Counted from the stretch's first letter, positions 33,923 through 45,600 are shown. The stretch is DNA of 64,000 nucleotides from Bryum argenteum (GCA_037043015.1 CM073324.1:18740097-18804096); one strand, 5' to 3'. A program made the numbers and translations. Notes: generated from the sequence alone by a model not told the origin.

Positions 33923-35976
33923 CAAATGTTTGATGAACAGCTTAGAGAACAGCTCCAGCGGCCTCAAGGTTAGACATTGCAGCTGCAGCGGCCTGGTTGG
34001 GAATGATATGTGTAGCTGGTGGACCTTTCCTTGCATGTCACGGCATCCTATGAGAGAACAGAACAATGTTGACATTCACAATCTGAGGAAGACAAGGCTC
34101 CTTATGCCAGCGGCGAGTCCAGCACTCCCTAGCGATGATCGATTTTCCTTCCTTCTTAGCTCGCATAGGGGTCCACCATTCGATCTTGAAATTGCCATAG
34201 GTAGGACCAGGCGTTAGATCAACACACTCAAGGACACGCCCCAGCCAGACAGGAAGGAAATGGTCGTCGCTGGGGCGGCATAAGACGAAGTCGCCAAGAA
34301 GAACATCACGGAATGGATTAAAGTTGAGCCTCGGTCGGTCTTTAGCAGGACCACAGTAAGGATAAGCATCTGCATCATCCTCAGGCGTAATGTCCTGTGA
34401 GAAAGAGGAGCTAGATCCAGAATCTTGGAGGCACGAGAATGATCACGAGTCCAGTCTGAAATAGGCCAAAATCCTTCTACAAGAACGTCAGGGGTAGACG
34501 GTAATGGTGAATTGATCTCTCAGTTGATTCGCTCCCAGTAACCAACAGGTCCAGCCATCTCCTCGCAGTAACGTCTGTTACGCGCCATACCGGACTTCCA
34601 GAACTCAATGAACTTAGATATACCGTGCTTGATGAAACCCTATTTGTCATTGCACTCCGAGGCACAAGCTTGCTCCTTCATAGAGTTCAACTTGTTGGGG
34701 TTCACCTCCGTGACGCCCCATAACGGCTTAAATGGAACAGGACGTGGGTCGCCAGATGGAATTCTAGGTCTTCCTTGCTCGTCAGAAGTCCACATCTTGA
34801 CGGGGGGACCGGGTGGGAGCCATGAAGAATCAGTGGATTTCCGCTTATACCTCATGACAGGCCAGCCGCGATTGTCACCGTCCTCTTCGACCCAGAACTT
34901 GAAAGGATGCATATCACCAAGTCCAACAATTTTGTTGACACCGTCGTGATGAAAGTCCTTGACGTAGGATTTGAAATCAGCAACCTCTTGAACGAATTCA
35001 GGAATGAAGGCGACTGTCTTCTGCGAGTCCATAAAGGCCTTCATGAGATCGCCTAGAACGTACGTGTTCTTCCGCTTGATGAGCTTGGAAAGGTAACTGA
35101 AATGGGCATCAATATCCTCGTGAGTGTGGCCAACAATGAGGAACCCAACAACCTCCTCCTTAAAAATGCGCCGAGCGGTCAGCAAAGAGCAGAAGGCCAT
35201 CACAAATCTGTTCTTATTGTCCTTCGCGGAATTATCAAGTTGCAGGAATAGCTTACGCGGAAGCGGAACGAGCGGACGTCCAGGTTGTGAAGGACCGAAT
35301 TGAGTCCCGGTGGCGGGTGGGATCGATGCGAAACTCCTAGACTTTCCATGTAGCAAAGCTTGGAAGAAGCTGTTCTGTGGAGGTGTGGGAAAGAGCTCCC
35401 GGGATTCACGTACCGGTGGCTTCTCAAGCGCTCGCAGTACACGACACAAAGAAGAGATGGTGAAGTTGGAATCCCCCGGCCAGAGCCAAAGCAGTGGAGT
35501 AGTGTGCGTACGCACCATCACCGTGGCCGTGTGTCAACATGCCGGTAACAGAAACCGGAATCTGTCCAAGGCCAGCAGTGGCTTTTGTAATCCTCTGCAT
35601 TCTGGGAATGGCCGTCTTCGTGGTATCCATCTTGTCATGGATTATACATAGAAACTCAGAGGGGTTCTCGCAGATCAAACTCCAGCCACCATATATATGG
35701 CGGCAGGCACGCTGATAATTGAGATGGCGATTCCGGTCATCGACTAATGCCTGCCATTCATCACAGCCCCTTGGGTACTTGGATATGCACTCCACAAGGA
35801 AGTCACACTCGACACTTCGAGAAAGTCGCTCCCAAATGACTTTAACCTCGACATTCTTGAAGTGGTTCTTCCGAAGCTGACTGATGGTGGACTGAGAGAC
35901 CGGCTTATGGTGGCATTTGACATTCACCTGGAAGGAGGACATAAGGTAGGACGTTAACATCCAGGTCGACGCCTCC

Positions 35977-36172
35977 TATCGGCCGGCAGCCAACAAGAGT
36001 GCACTAACATAAGCAGGAACTAATCGCTAACGGAGTATCGGCCGGCAGCCGACAAGTAGCAGAGCATTGACTAGATAAGGCACGAAGGAATCGACAGAAG
36101 AAGCTAAAGCTGAGAGGTCTAATTGGAAACAACCAAAACATAGCAACCTAGTGTATCGGCCGGCAGCCGACA
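35977..36172. repeat. Three palindromes inside a transposase intron
   Basis: Copies at 35977, 36036 and 36154, all of the TATCGGCCGGCAGCCGACA type (the first has CAACA at its end). They lie between the splice donor at 36209 and the acceptor near 35,945. Confidence 0.85.
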
Positions 36173-37795
36173 TCGAGGACGAAGAGGAAATAAGAATGAT
36201 TGGGACTTACTTGATTCACTTGCTCGCGCATGGTGTCCCAGTTGAGCGCAGATGGAACAACCTTCAGGTTGTCAACTCGCTTATTTCCAACAAGCCTGAA
36301 CTCGTTAGGCATCTGGTCCGCATTCTCGTCAATAATCTTCTGCAGGGTTGCTCTAGCCTGAATCGTATGCGGGCGTGGACGAACAGCTCCAGAATTGCCA
36401 TGCGATCCGCTCACTGATCCACCCATTGCTGCAGCCTTGTAGACGTGGTAAGCTGATCTGGAGACACCGTGAATGATATACCAAGCATTCTCGCAGACCT
36501 CAACATTCTCAAGCGTGATGAATTTCCTGCCCCCCGGTTCATGGACATGAAGTTGACTTTGAACGGCATACGCTGTCTCTCTTCTAATTTCAAAAGAGCA
36601 AGCATAGTACTTACGACGAAGGATTCGAGTAGACTCTCACGGAAACGTCGTGACAAAGACCTACTCTTGCAAAGAAAAGACACAAACCGAACTAACTAAC
36701 CTTGCGAATTTCATCATCCGAGGTCTTCGACTTAAGCCTAGACCCAGTAGTCGCTTCCTTTGACAAGAGTCTACGACGAACGGACCTGTAGGGATTCCGA
36801 GGCACGCCCTGAAGTCCCGGATGATCGAAGGTGGAATTCTGAGCGGCCTCAGAGCAGAGCATGACAATGTCTGACAGGAGTTGACCGCCTTCAAGTCGAG
36901 TCCGCGAAAGAGGCCATCTCATTGTCGTGAGCTGTAGGGTATCGTGCTCTGATATGAACATTACTCCGACATCCAGACGCCAAGAAGATCCTCATCGCAG
37001 CTTCATCCGGAAGATGAGACTTGAATGATCGCCGCCCAAAAAAGGTATGATCCTCGTTCAGTAAGTCGCAGCACTTGTTCCTCCAGTCGGGCCGATCCAG
37101 GACCGCCTGAGGTTCCGGTCGCAAATGTTCAGTGTCGCGTGAGACAGAGGGGCGAAAGTTGACAGCGCTATCGGCGCCAGAACTATCCGAAGAGGGCTGT
37201 GAGAAAATTCCGTTGTCAAACGGCGTAGCATGAAGATCATTAGCAGATTCATTCCCTTGAGAGGAGAGGACATCGACGCGGGTTGGCGGATTCGTCCCGA
37301 CCCACAACCGTCCGCCCCCTCAAAATGAGAGAGACCGGTTGAATGATGCGGGTTACCCGAACTACCACAAGATGCAGAGAGGTGAGTCCTTGACACCGTC
37401 ATCGCCGGTTGGTTCAACCTTGACACTCCTCGGGCGTGGGGTGTATCGGCACCGCCAATAGAGTTGCCATTCAGCGGCGTAGCGTCGAGGGGACGAAGTT
37501 TGTAACCGCTCCAAAGGATTTCGTACCCAAGGCACTCGCCAAGCAGAGTGAGAGAAGGATTCTCACAGTAAGCTACAAGACCAACAAAGTCCTTATACAC
37601 AGTAGTGAGCTTGACAACTGCAAAGAAGCTATGCGGGACGCGGAAACCCTCCCAGGTGCCCTTAGGCGAGCACTCAACGATGACGCCCACTCCGACACAG
37701 TGATGATCGGTCCCGCCAACATGCAATAAAGCAACCTCCATGTTAACAGAGAGAGTGAGGAACTGATTTATGGGCTTCTCATCTAATGGGCCCGG

Positions 37796-37814
37796 TGTCG
37801 GCTGGCAGCCGATA
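37796..37814. repeat. Single palindrome within transposase coding sequence
   Basis: TGTCGGCTGGCAGCCGATA is read in frame (as IGCQPT on the minus strand) in an otherwise open stretch, so the palindrome has either entered coding sequence or marks an unrecognised small intron. Confidence 0.75.
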
Positions 37815-38158
37815 GGCTCGGATGATTCATCGAGGTTATCAACGAAGGGTCTCACGTCATTCACGTCCCATGTAATGTTGTTACCAGGACACTGACTAAG
37901 AAACTTAACGCTAGGAGTGGGAAACGAAATGATCATCTCAATATTTGGAGCGACGTCAATAACATGGACGTCTAAAAGAAATGGCTTTCGCGAGATAATT
38001 CGGTTGATGGAAGCAGTACCAGCATAATAAAATTTTGCGAATGACAGAGCGACAATCGCGCCCTTTTTCTATACGCCATCTCCCGAACCGTCGTTTCTTG
38101 AGAAAGTCATCAATCGGTTCGGTTTCCAGCATGATGGAGCATGATCTCTTCATTGATC

Positions 38159-38527
38159 TATCGGCTGCCGGCCGACACAATTGCGAATCTAATAGGTTGA
38201 GGAGACGTAGGAAGTAATGAAACAACCTGCAGAGACACACAACCACAGGTATATCGGCTGCCGGCCGACACAATTGCGAATCTAAAAGGTTGAGGAGACG
38301 TAGGAAATAATGAGACAGCTGCAGTAGACACAACCACCTGAGGTATCGGCTGCCGGCCGACACAATTGCGAATCTAAAAGGTTGAGGAGACGTAGGAAAT
38401 AATAAGACAAAATGCAGAGAAACAACCACCTGAGGTATCGGCTGCCGGCCGACACCTTGATCTGAAGCTCCCGGGAGACAGGACAATGACGGACACGTGA
38501 TAGTTCTATATCGGCTGGCAGCCGATA
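38159..38527. repeat. Palindrome-bearing 92-bp tandem repeat in the transposase leader
   Basis: Units start at 38159, 38252, 38344 and 38436 (spacings 93, 92, 92). Each begins TATCGGCTGCCGGCCGACA; the first three are followed by ATTGCGAATCTA, GGTTGAGGAGACGTAGG and an AACCAC block, and the last is partial. A further full palindrome lies at 38509, and two damaged halves at about 38559 and 38581. The array sits immediately upstream of the transposase ATG, the expected promoter/leader position. Confidence 0.9.
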
Positions 38528-39060
38528 TAAGGAGATCCGACTGAGTCCTAAGGAATCGTATCGGCTGGCGACATTCACTATGTCGGCTGGCGTCTAATAC
38601 CAGGGTATTGAGCCTCTAGCTATTAAATCGTGCAAATTGAAGTAATAAAAGGCTGCTATCTACCGCTCTCTATATAGAAAGAAGCGCAGTAACACGGGGA
38701 ACACAATGACGCAATTCTTGACTATTTCTGGCCAGGGAAAACTACAAAAACAGCAAAGCAAATCGCTCAGAGCGTCAGGAAACACGCGAGAAATGAAATA
38801 AAATGTCAGAAACAGTTGGGAATGGATAGCCATCTGAAATGACAGAGCGTGGGTGGCGCTCAAATCAAGAAGATTTCAAACTCAAATTTCAAATGATTTT
38901 GAATTTTTGGAGGGCTAATTGATAGGCAGGATGAAAAGCATGATGAAACGGATGAAAAAATTTAAATTGACGTTTTGGCGGCGCGAGCTTCAGAAATTTT
39001 TGGCGGGCGGGCAAGCGGATGCGAGAGCGGGCAAGCCGATTGAAAAGCGGGCAAGGCGCA

Positions 39061-39079
39061 AATCGGCGGGCAGCCGATA
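39061..39079. repeat. Palindrome between the divergent gene blocks
   Basis: AATCGGCGGGCAGCCGATA, slightly degenerate, in the spacer between the transposase start (38153) and the ParB-like gene start (39564). More partial copies and half-sites (CAGCCGACA) follow at about 39,360 and 39,430-39,555. Confidence 0.75.
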
Positions 39080-39118
39080 GCCATCATTGCGAAAATTGCG
39101 GAGGGGGTAAACCGTTCA

Positions 39119-39350
39119 CCCTCCCTCATTTGCTCTCATTTGTAATTTGCTCTCCTCTCTCACTTTTGCGCTCTCCTCTCACTTGTGCTCTCTCCACACT
39201 TTCTCTCCTCTCTCATTTGCACTTGCTCTCTCCTCTCATTTGCTACTTGCTCTCTCATCTCTCCTTTCTTGCTGTCTTCCCTCCTCTCTACTTTCATGCT
39301 TTCTTGCTGTCTTCTCTCCTCTCCTCTCTGCTTGCATGCTTTCTTGCCTT
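39119..39350 (+). repeat. Pyrimidine-rich low-complexity tract
   Basis: About 230 bp of CTCTCCTCTC/TTGCTCTC repeats lie in the presumed promoter or 5' leader of the plus-strand gene block. C and T dominate the plus strand. Open frames here are compositional artefacts. Confidence 0.8.
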
Positions 39351-39384
39351 AGCCGTTTCTGTGCTGGCAGCCGATAGTATTCAG

Positions 39385-39405
39385 TTTTAGGGTTTAGGGT
39401 TTTTA
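39385..39405 (+). promoter_or_regulatory. Telo-box-like motif upstream of the ParB-like gene
   Basis: TTTTAGGGTTTAGGG lies about 165 bp upstream of the candidate ATG at 39564. Telo-boxes (AAACCCTA) are known promoter elements of plant growth-related genes; function here is inferred from position only. Confidence 0.4.
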
Positions 39406-39676
39406 GCAGCGGCCGATATTTTTTAAGGTCCAGCCGACAGCTTTGCGCGGGAGCGGAGGCAGCAGCCGACACACCTTACGCACCAGCCGACAGCTTTGCG
39501 GGAGAGCGGAGCACTCCTTACGCACCAGCCGACATCGAGCACACGCCAGCCGATACATCTCCGATGGCGTCGTCGAAGAGGTAAGCCGATTTAGCTCTTC
39601 TGTGACGTTTCAGTATGCGCCGTTTCGATTGGCGTCGTTTCATTTGCATCTTTTCGTCAGGTTCTCTTGCCTTGTG

Positions 39677-40051
39677 TGTCGGCTGCCAGCCGATAGCTTG
39701 TGAGCTGTCGGCTGGCAGCCGATAGCTCGGGTGATGCATTAACTTAGAACGCTGTGCTTTGTGTGCCGGCTGGCAGCCGATAGCCCATTTGCTGTAGCCT
39801 ATTCTCTTGTAATGCTTAGTGTACTCGCGGGTCGTTAGTAGCTCCTCTGCCTTAGCGCCTTACACTGCCTTGTGTATCGGCTGGCAGACGATAGCTTCTA
39901 TTCTGTCGGCTGGCAGTCGATAGCATGCTATTTGCTGTAGGTCATTAGACTAGCTATCATCGTAACTATTGCAGTGTCGCGCTGAATATTTTTGCATTGT
40001 CGCTATCGGCTGGCAGCCGATACCATGGTTGTTATCGGCTGGCAGCCGATA
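39677..40051. repeat. Seven palindromes in intron 1 of the ParB-like gene
   Basis: Copies at 39677, 39706, 39764, 39875, 39904, 40004 and 40033, mostly TRTCGGCTGGCAGCCGATA; four are exact palindromes or differ only by A/G at position 2, and the others carry one or two changes. The intron (39581-40106) is the densest site in the element. Confidence 0.9.
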
Positions 40052-43042
40052 AGATATTCGTTTACTGATATACAGTAATGTACGTTTACATGTGTTCATT
40101 CTGCAGAAAACCACCAGCCCTAGCTAGACTGCTTGGTGTGGAACTTGCACACATGGATGTCAAGCATGGAGACATCGTCCCGCGTGCAGTATAGGCCGTT
40201 AATCCAGTCATCCAGCAGTGGGGACTATGCTAGAGAGTCCTCCCCAGCCAGCGAATCGAGATTGCTTGCTTGTACCTCTACAAGGGTAATATGATCCCTG
40301 GGTACGGTGATGTGCTCGAAATTCTGGAGAATGTGGAGCACGTCGACATTCTCATAAGCCTACCGGCCCTGAGAGATCCCTCTGCCCCGACCGACTACAT
40401 CGCCGTATCAATGCCGTGGAGACAATGCATTGAGGCGGTTTGCGGTGAGGCGGCGAATAAGCAGGGCATGACCTTCAATGGAGCTGCGCCTGCTACCGTC
40501 GAGGAGTTCATGGACGCGTGGTCCGCTATCGATTACGCAAGGTTGGCTACTAACATCGCCATCAATGCCTTAGCGGCCGAGAGGCTCCGTCGTCGTCGAA
40601 GAGGAAGCCCACTCCTTCAAAGAAGAAGCGACCTGCAGCAGAGATGGTCGATCTTGGCGATGACGGCGATGAAGACGTCCAGGGGTCACAAGATCCCAGC
40701 AAGCCCAAGAGACGGGCAAAATCGACTAAGGATGCCATCGAGTATACCTTAGACGAGGCCCCGACTAAGCAAGAACCAAATGACATCCAAGATGAAGGAC
40801 GTCGAGATCGACGCAATTTACAAGGCATTGAGACTCGGTCTTGGTCACCTCTTCCCCTACAAGAAGCGGAGGTCGCCGGGGTTATTCCTAGCGAGAAGCT
40901 ACACATCGCTCGGGACGAGCTCAAGCGACAGACGCATCGCGAAAGATCGTCTGGGCGGTATTTTGATTTTCTCACCGCTCTTATGAGGTTACGCTCTCGT
41001 GATCGGTGGCGGCCGATACATCCTCCGATCATCTCGATTCATGATTGTTCATTTGTTATGTTCTTCGCAGTGAAGGCCATCTACAAGGGCTACGGGCGAT
41101 CCGGAAGAAGCCTGAGATCCATGGTATCCCGCTTAAACGGGAACCACTTGAAACCGATACCGGGATGATGGCTGTGATGGATTCCATGCCAGGGGAGTTG
41201 GATATGTGGAAGCTAAACGACACAGACCCCGACACCGCCCCGAAAGTCCCCTGGTGGCAACACCCTTCCGTTAACTGGTATATCATCGGTGGTCAGCATA
41301 CGGTGACAGCCTGCCGCGAGTTGGCGGACGAGTACCCCGAGGGATCGGAGGCCAAGAAAGAGCTTCTCGAATTCGAGATCATCCCAGTGTTCTCAAGGGA
41401 CCCCATCGATCTTGTGAGGGTGTCGAACGCCCTCAATCTCAATATCGCAGAGAAGGTCGCCAAAGAGAACTTCCGATCGTCTTGCGGAACTCGGGAGGGC
41501 GGCATGGAAGCGTCTCGGGAGCCCCGAGCCACACAAGGGAGGCGGGAAGCCGTCGCCGGCCTTCGAGTATGGTTACCCTCTGCTTTATCTATCGGCCGGC
41601 AAACACATTTTTTTAATCTAGAGCTATCGGTACCGCACACCGACAACTCTCTTCTTCTTGCCTTCATACAACTAATGCTTTATGGTTGTTCATCAGGCTG
41701 CGAAGGCGCAAGTCATGGCGCACTTCGTGAACGAGAAGGTGTCCACAAAGCTCCCCTTAGTATTCGTTGGTGACAAGGCCTGGAATACTTGGATTGAGGT
41801 CTTCAATGCCTGGGAAGCAGGTGAACTCATTGGCGACGACGGCAAGGAGCCGGGACTGATCAAGCGGACGCCAATCTCGAACATTACGAAGACTGACCTT
41901 GTCCCCACACTCGGTCTTCGTGACTGCGACCTTGAAGAGCTTCTAGCGGAGGTGATCGCAAATCGTGTCTGCATCAAGGCCAACAGCAGGACGAAGGACA
42001 GACTCACACTGCCGGATTGGTGCCGCGACAAGAAGCTCAACCGGGTAATTATGAACGAGCTTATGTATCAGCTCAATAGGCATCCGCTTCCCTGCAAGGA
42101 TGCGAACTGGTCGCCATACCTAGATTCAGACTGGGACAAGTTGGCGAAGGAGCATCATTTCACCCCGAGTGTCGTTCGCAACATCTGGACAGACCTGAAG
42201 AAATTCATGGATGGAAATGAATGGCTTAATGGACGCGCCAGCGCAATGAATCCGACGACTGACAAGTCGAAGAACGGTGTGGCGCCGCCCATTTTCAGCA
42301 CCATTCTGCAAGCGTATTCTCAGGTCGAGGTTAGGACGGAGGAGGTCGATTCCGAGAAGGCGCATTTCGAGTGCAAATTCGCGGACACAGTTGCAGACGT
42401 CTTGCACAAGATCGACGCAGCTGTTGGCCATGCGGGCATTGCAAAGGACCCACTCCTAATCGTCTACTTCGGGTACAGTCATGGCGGAGTCTCGGTTCCA
42501 ACCAGTAGGTCGGAGCTTCGTGCGCTCGCGGAACGGTCGAAGGTCCCACTCACGAATGAGGACCTCACAATGGACGGTGACGACGTCACTCCGACTCGGC
42601 CTCTGTATCCAATCCCAATGTTGTTCATAACGAGCGCGAAGCAACGGGATCTTCTTTGTGCTGTCTGGACAACCGAAGATACGGAGTGGTATGTCCAGAC
42701 GGTCTATTACAAGCCGTGTCTTCGGGGAGGGTTCAAAAAGACGGTGACGGAATCGTCCCCGCTTGTTACGCTCAACATGACGTACCCAAAGGTACGCGGG
42801 GATGATGATCGTTGGACTACTTTCAGGAAGTATACTGGAATCGCCAAGCCAGTCGATTGGTTCCAGGCATCTCCTGAAAGTGCTGTCGATTGGAATGGGG
42901 GGGTTCTGCGGTGTCGACCATGACACGCTCGAGAAGTTGCTGAAGCCAACTCTCACCGCGAAGAAGGTCACCGTCATCAACGTCTGGGGTGGCGGAAATG
43001 TCACCGAGCTTGGATTGGTAAGGCATCCTCTCCTTTGCTTTG

Positions 43043-43473
43043 TATCGGCTGCCAGCCGACACCTTCTAATATATGTCCATTTCACCTTATTCGTTTCCCA
43101 GTACTTGTTTGGTTCCCTTCTGTCTCTTACTCTTGTTCATGGTCTTGCAGAGAAATGGGAGGTCCGTGATCGAGTTCGTCAGAAGTCAGGACCATGTCAA
43201 GTTGGCAGTCCAACGTGCGAAGGGACTAAACTTGGATAGGGTCGAGCTTCCACCGTCGTCTTCCGAGGATATGGAGACCGACGCTGGTCCCTCAGTCTCG
43301 TCTCGCGAGCCTGCCAACCCTGGACGACGTCCCGCCTCTGGTGTTAGGATTCAGGAAGTGCTGGATGAGATTGACCTTACTCCTTTGTCACTCATACCTG
43401 CAACCACGCCGACGGCTCTACCTGAATCGACTGCCACACTTATCCCTTCTCCTGTATCGGCTGCCGGCCGACA
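43043..43473. repeat. Two palindromes at the end of the ParB-like gene
   Basis: The copy at 43043-43061 lies in the last intron (donor 43018, acceptor 43150). The copy at 43455-43473 lies in the last exon and is translated in frame as VSAAGRH. More degenerate copies are near 41001, 41590, 43645 and 44092. Confidence 0.85.
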
Positions 43474-43869
43474 CATTGTCACCGTGTCAGCTCCGCCTCC
43501 TGATACTACAGCAGATCTTCCTGCATGTGCTACGACCACGATGCAGGTTGATTTGCAAAACGCCCCGGAGGAAGAGGTTATCGTCGTGGAGCAGGTTCCT
43601 CTGTCTCGTGCCCCTCAGAGTCCTTCGCAGTCCGTTCCTGCCCTTATCGGCCGGGGCAACGACATCTCCCGCTCCTCCATGTAGGGAAGTTCAGAGGGCT
43701 CACTCGGCATTGCAGGCGTACTATACACGAAGGGAAGTTGCTGTTGATTCGGCGGCCCTCCTGGAGGACGACGCAAACGACATCAGCGCAACAAATGAGG
43801 AGGCTCTCCAGGAGGACGACGCGTGTATGACATCATCGCCCCAAACGAGGCGGCCCTCGTGAGACGACA

Positions 43870-44940
43870 ATGAGTTCGCCATCGACGCCCGAACGAGGCT
43901 CTGTCTCCACTGCGGCGGATCATGCTTCCCCGCAACAACAACAATTACATGAAGGTTTGTCCTAGACGAAGGCGTTTCTTGTATATAGTCTCTTCTCACC
44001 ATTGCATAAGCATTTTAGGTTCTAGAATGGATTTGGTATTAGAATCTCCTGGTTGCAACGTGCTCGGCCGCCTCCTTCCCCTGTGACATCAGATCGGTGC
44101 CCGGCCGACTCCTATTATCGTTTCACGTTTCCTTTGTATTCCTTGTCTCCGATGTCGATTTCTCTCAACGGTGTTTTTCGCTTATCACCGCCAAACCGAC
44201 AAGTCATCATGTCCTTTCTTTGCACTATTATTCTCCCTTCTGTCATGGTGATTGATGTTATTTGTATCCACTGCCACCTCTGTATCGCTCGTGTCTCACT
44301 TTGTTGTTTAATTCTTGCTGCTCTTTTGCTTATTGTACAAATGCCCTAATCTCTTGCAAAGTCAGGTGAATCTGAGAACGAGGCGTTCGTGGACTCCGCG
44401 TCTCATGGATCGCGGCAGGGCACCTCCATATCGACTCCTCTCGTATCTGGAGGGCAGGTAGCCCGTCGAAAATATTTTATTCTGTTCGACGTGAATGGCA
44501 CTCTCATTCACTACGTTCCTCGTAGGATCATTTCTGGTGGGGATCGTCCCCGGTGGCAGAAGCAGGAGGCAAGGGCAAGACCTGGCCTTCAGTCAATGCT
44601 TCAGTTTTGCGTCGATGCAGACTGGCAAATTTGTTTCTGGTCCTCGGTCACTAAGAAGAACCTTACTCCGAGGATCGAATTTATTCGCTCTGTTTTTCCA
44701 AGGCTCCCTAGGAACATCTTGGAGTTTGATCAGGGATATTGCTTCCGGAGTTGCTACCGGGAGCCTGATAATCCTGACCGGCCCTTCTTTATTAAGTCCA
44801 TTGATCATCTCCTGGAAATGAGTCCTGACCTCAGGGCTCGTGGTGCTAATCCCGAGAACATGCTTCTCATCGACGACTCCCCCTACAAGAACGTTTTGAA
44901 CAATCCTTACAATGCGTTCCACCCTCACACTGTACTTTGA
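43870..44940 (+). pseudogene. FCP1-like HAD phosphatase with premature stop
   Basis: Exon 1 43870-43954 (MSSPSTPERGS, then a Gln run) joins in phase to exon 2 from 44366. The domain reads ILFDVNGTLIHY (nucleophile Asp at about 44488), FWSSVTKKN, and LLIDDSPYKN (about 44,862), the three signature blocks of NIF/FCP1-type HAD phosphatases, which remove phosphate from proteins such as the RNA polymerase II C-terminal domain. In the canonical DxDxT the second Asp is Asn here, which should weaken general acid/base catalysis. TGA at 44938 interrupts the frame, but the same frame continues open for 63 codons (GPYFRGFCTSLFDLYNSQ) to a TGA at 45130, so the original protein was probably longer. It is encoded within the transposon, 186 bp after the ParB-like gene. 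Confidence 0.75.
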
Positions 44941-45600
44941 CCTCGGAGCGAGAATGTGAGTGGCGGCCCTTACTTTCGAGGATTCTGCACCTCATTATTC
45001 GACCTCTATAATTCTCAGAAAAATGTTCTTGAGTTTATTCTGGAGCACGCAAGGTTAGGGAAGCGCCGTATGCTCCCGGGAAATCCGCTGTACGAGCAGT
45101 ACAGGACGCTTGATTTTGGTAGGAGGGAGTGATCATGGATTGATTACTTCTCGACCTTGGCGTTCGAGTTGTTCAAGATGGTGGAGCAAGTTCAAGATGC
45201 TCCAGCTTGTCTACCGCCGATACATACACCTCTTGTTCCCCTACATAGATTACCATATGAATACATGTCCTTAGCATGGGTGTATAGATTTTTCATCATC
45301 CAATTCGATGATCTAGCGAGCTAGAATTTGTAGATCACTTAGATTTTCTTCTAGTTCTCAGAAATTTTCTAGGGTTCCACTCGAGACTTTTTCTAATCAG
45401 ATATTTCGAGGATGTTTAATTTGTGAAGACTCTCTTAATCTTAACGTGGAGAGTTTTCTATCATATTCCCTTTCTTGGTATCGGTTCTTATGTATGGTAT
45501 TTTCTTTTGTTTTCCTTTTTGCTTTAGGATCCATGGCTTCTTCTTGTCATTGTCTCCTTGTCGTCTTTACTCATGGACTCTCTTGTTTGTTTTCTTCTTA

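Larger units (their letters stand above)
34038..38153 (-). pseudogene. DUF7869-like putative DDE transposase, decayed
   Basis: I place the start at the ATG at 38153 (MKRSCSIMLETEP), just below a block of palindromes. Reading minus-strand pieces in order: LLDVHVIDVAPNIE (about 37,960), then 37936-37300 (VALLHVGG, GTWEGFRVP); 37130-36900; 36890-36700; an exon ending TMREQVNQ with donor GTAAGT at 36209; a palindrome-bearing intron; then 35945-34640. The last carries IIHDKMD (about 35,630), FLQLDN (about 35,235) and GHTHEDID (about 35,115), the order expected for an RNase H-fold DDE/D core; I recall these motifs from proteins annotated DUF7869. Similarity continues past the stop at 34640 (GFIKHG, MAGPVGYWERIN) and in another frame to 34038 (DVLLGDFVLCRPSDDHFLPV, IEWWTPMRA). 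Breaks seen: frameshifts near 38,030, 35,495 and 34,350, stops at 34640-34642 and 34520-34522, and other frame changes upstream that could be introns. Catalytic residue identity is inferred. Confidence 0.7.
39564..43684 (+). pseudogene. Large transposon protein with a ParB/sulfiredoxin-like segment, frameshifted
   Basis: Exon 1 (39564-39580) splices at GTAAGC to the exon at 40107, joining in phase to read MASSKRKPPALARLLGVELA. Later exons: about 40107-41000, 41071-41576, 41697-43017 and 43151-43684, with clean GT-AG borders and palindromes in at least four introns. The exon from 41071 contains WYIIGGQHTVTACRELA (GGQH motif at 41288) followed by VFSRDPIDLVRVSNALNLNI; GGQH with a following helix recalls the nucleotide-binding box of ParB/Srx-fold proteins. 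The exon from 41697 is a 400-residue segment I do not recognise. The C-terminus is Pro/Ser-rich and acidic. Breaks: TAG at about 40,192, a frame change near 40,640-40,860, and a 7-G run at 42897-42903 where 6 would keep frame. Likely nuclear; the role is unknown. Confidence 0.55.

Noticed and set aside
39019..39390. An open frame of about 120 codons rich in Leu, Ser and Phe as a membrane protein
   Set aside because: It is produced by the CTCTCC low-complexity tract; it has no homology signal and overlaps the leader of the ParB-like gene.
33054..40051. The regularly repeated palindromes as a CRISPR array
   Set aside because: Spacing is irregular (from 29 bp to several kb), there are no uniform spacers, the DNA is plant nuclear with spliced genes, and the repeats lie in introns and leaders.
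39564..43684. Bacterial or viral contamination suggested by the ParB-like segment
   Set aside because: The reading frame is split by standard plant-type introns and the element is embedded in a plant repeat with a target duplication.
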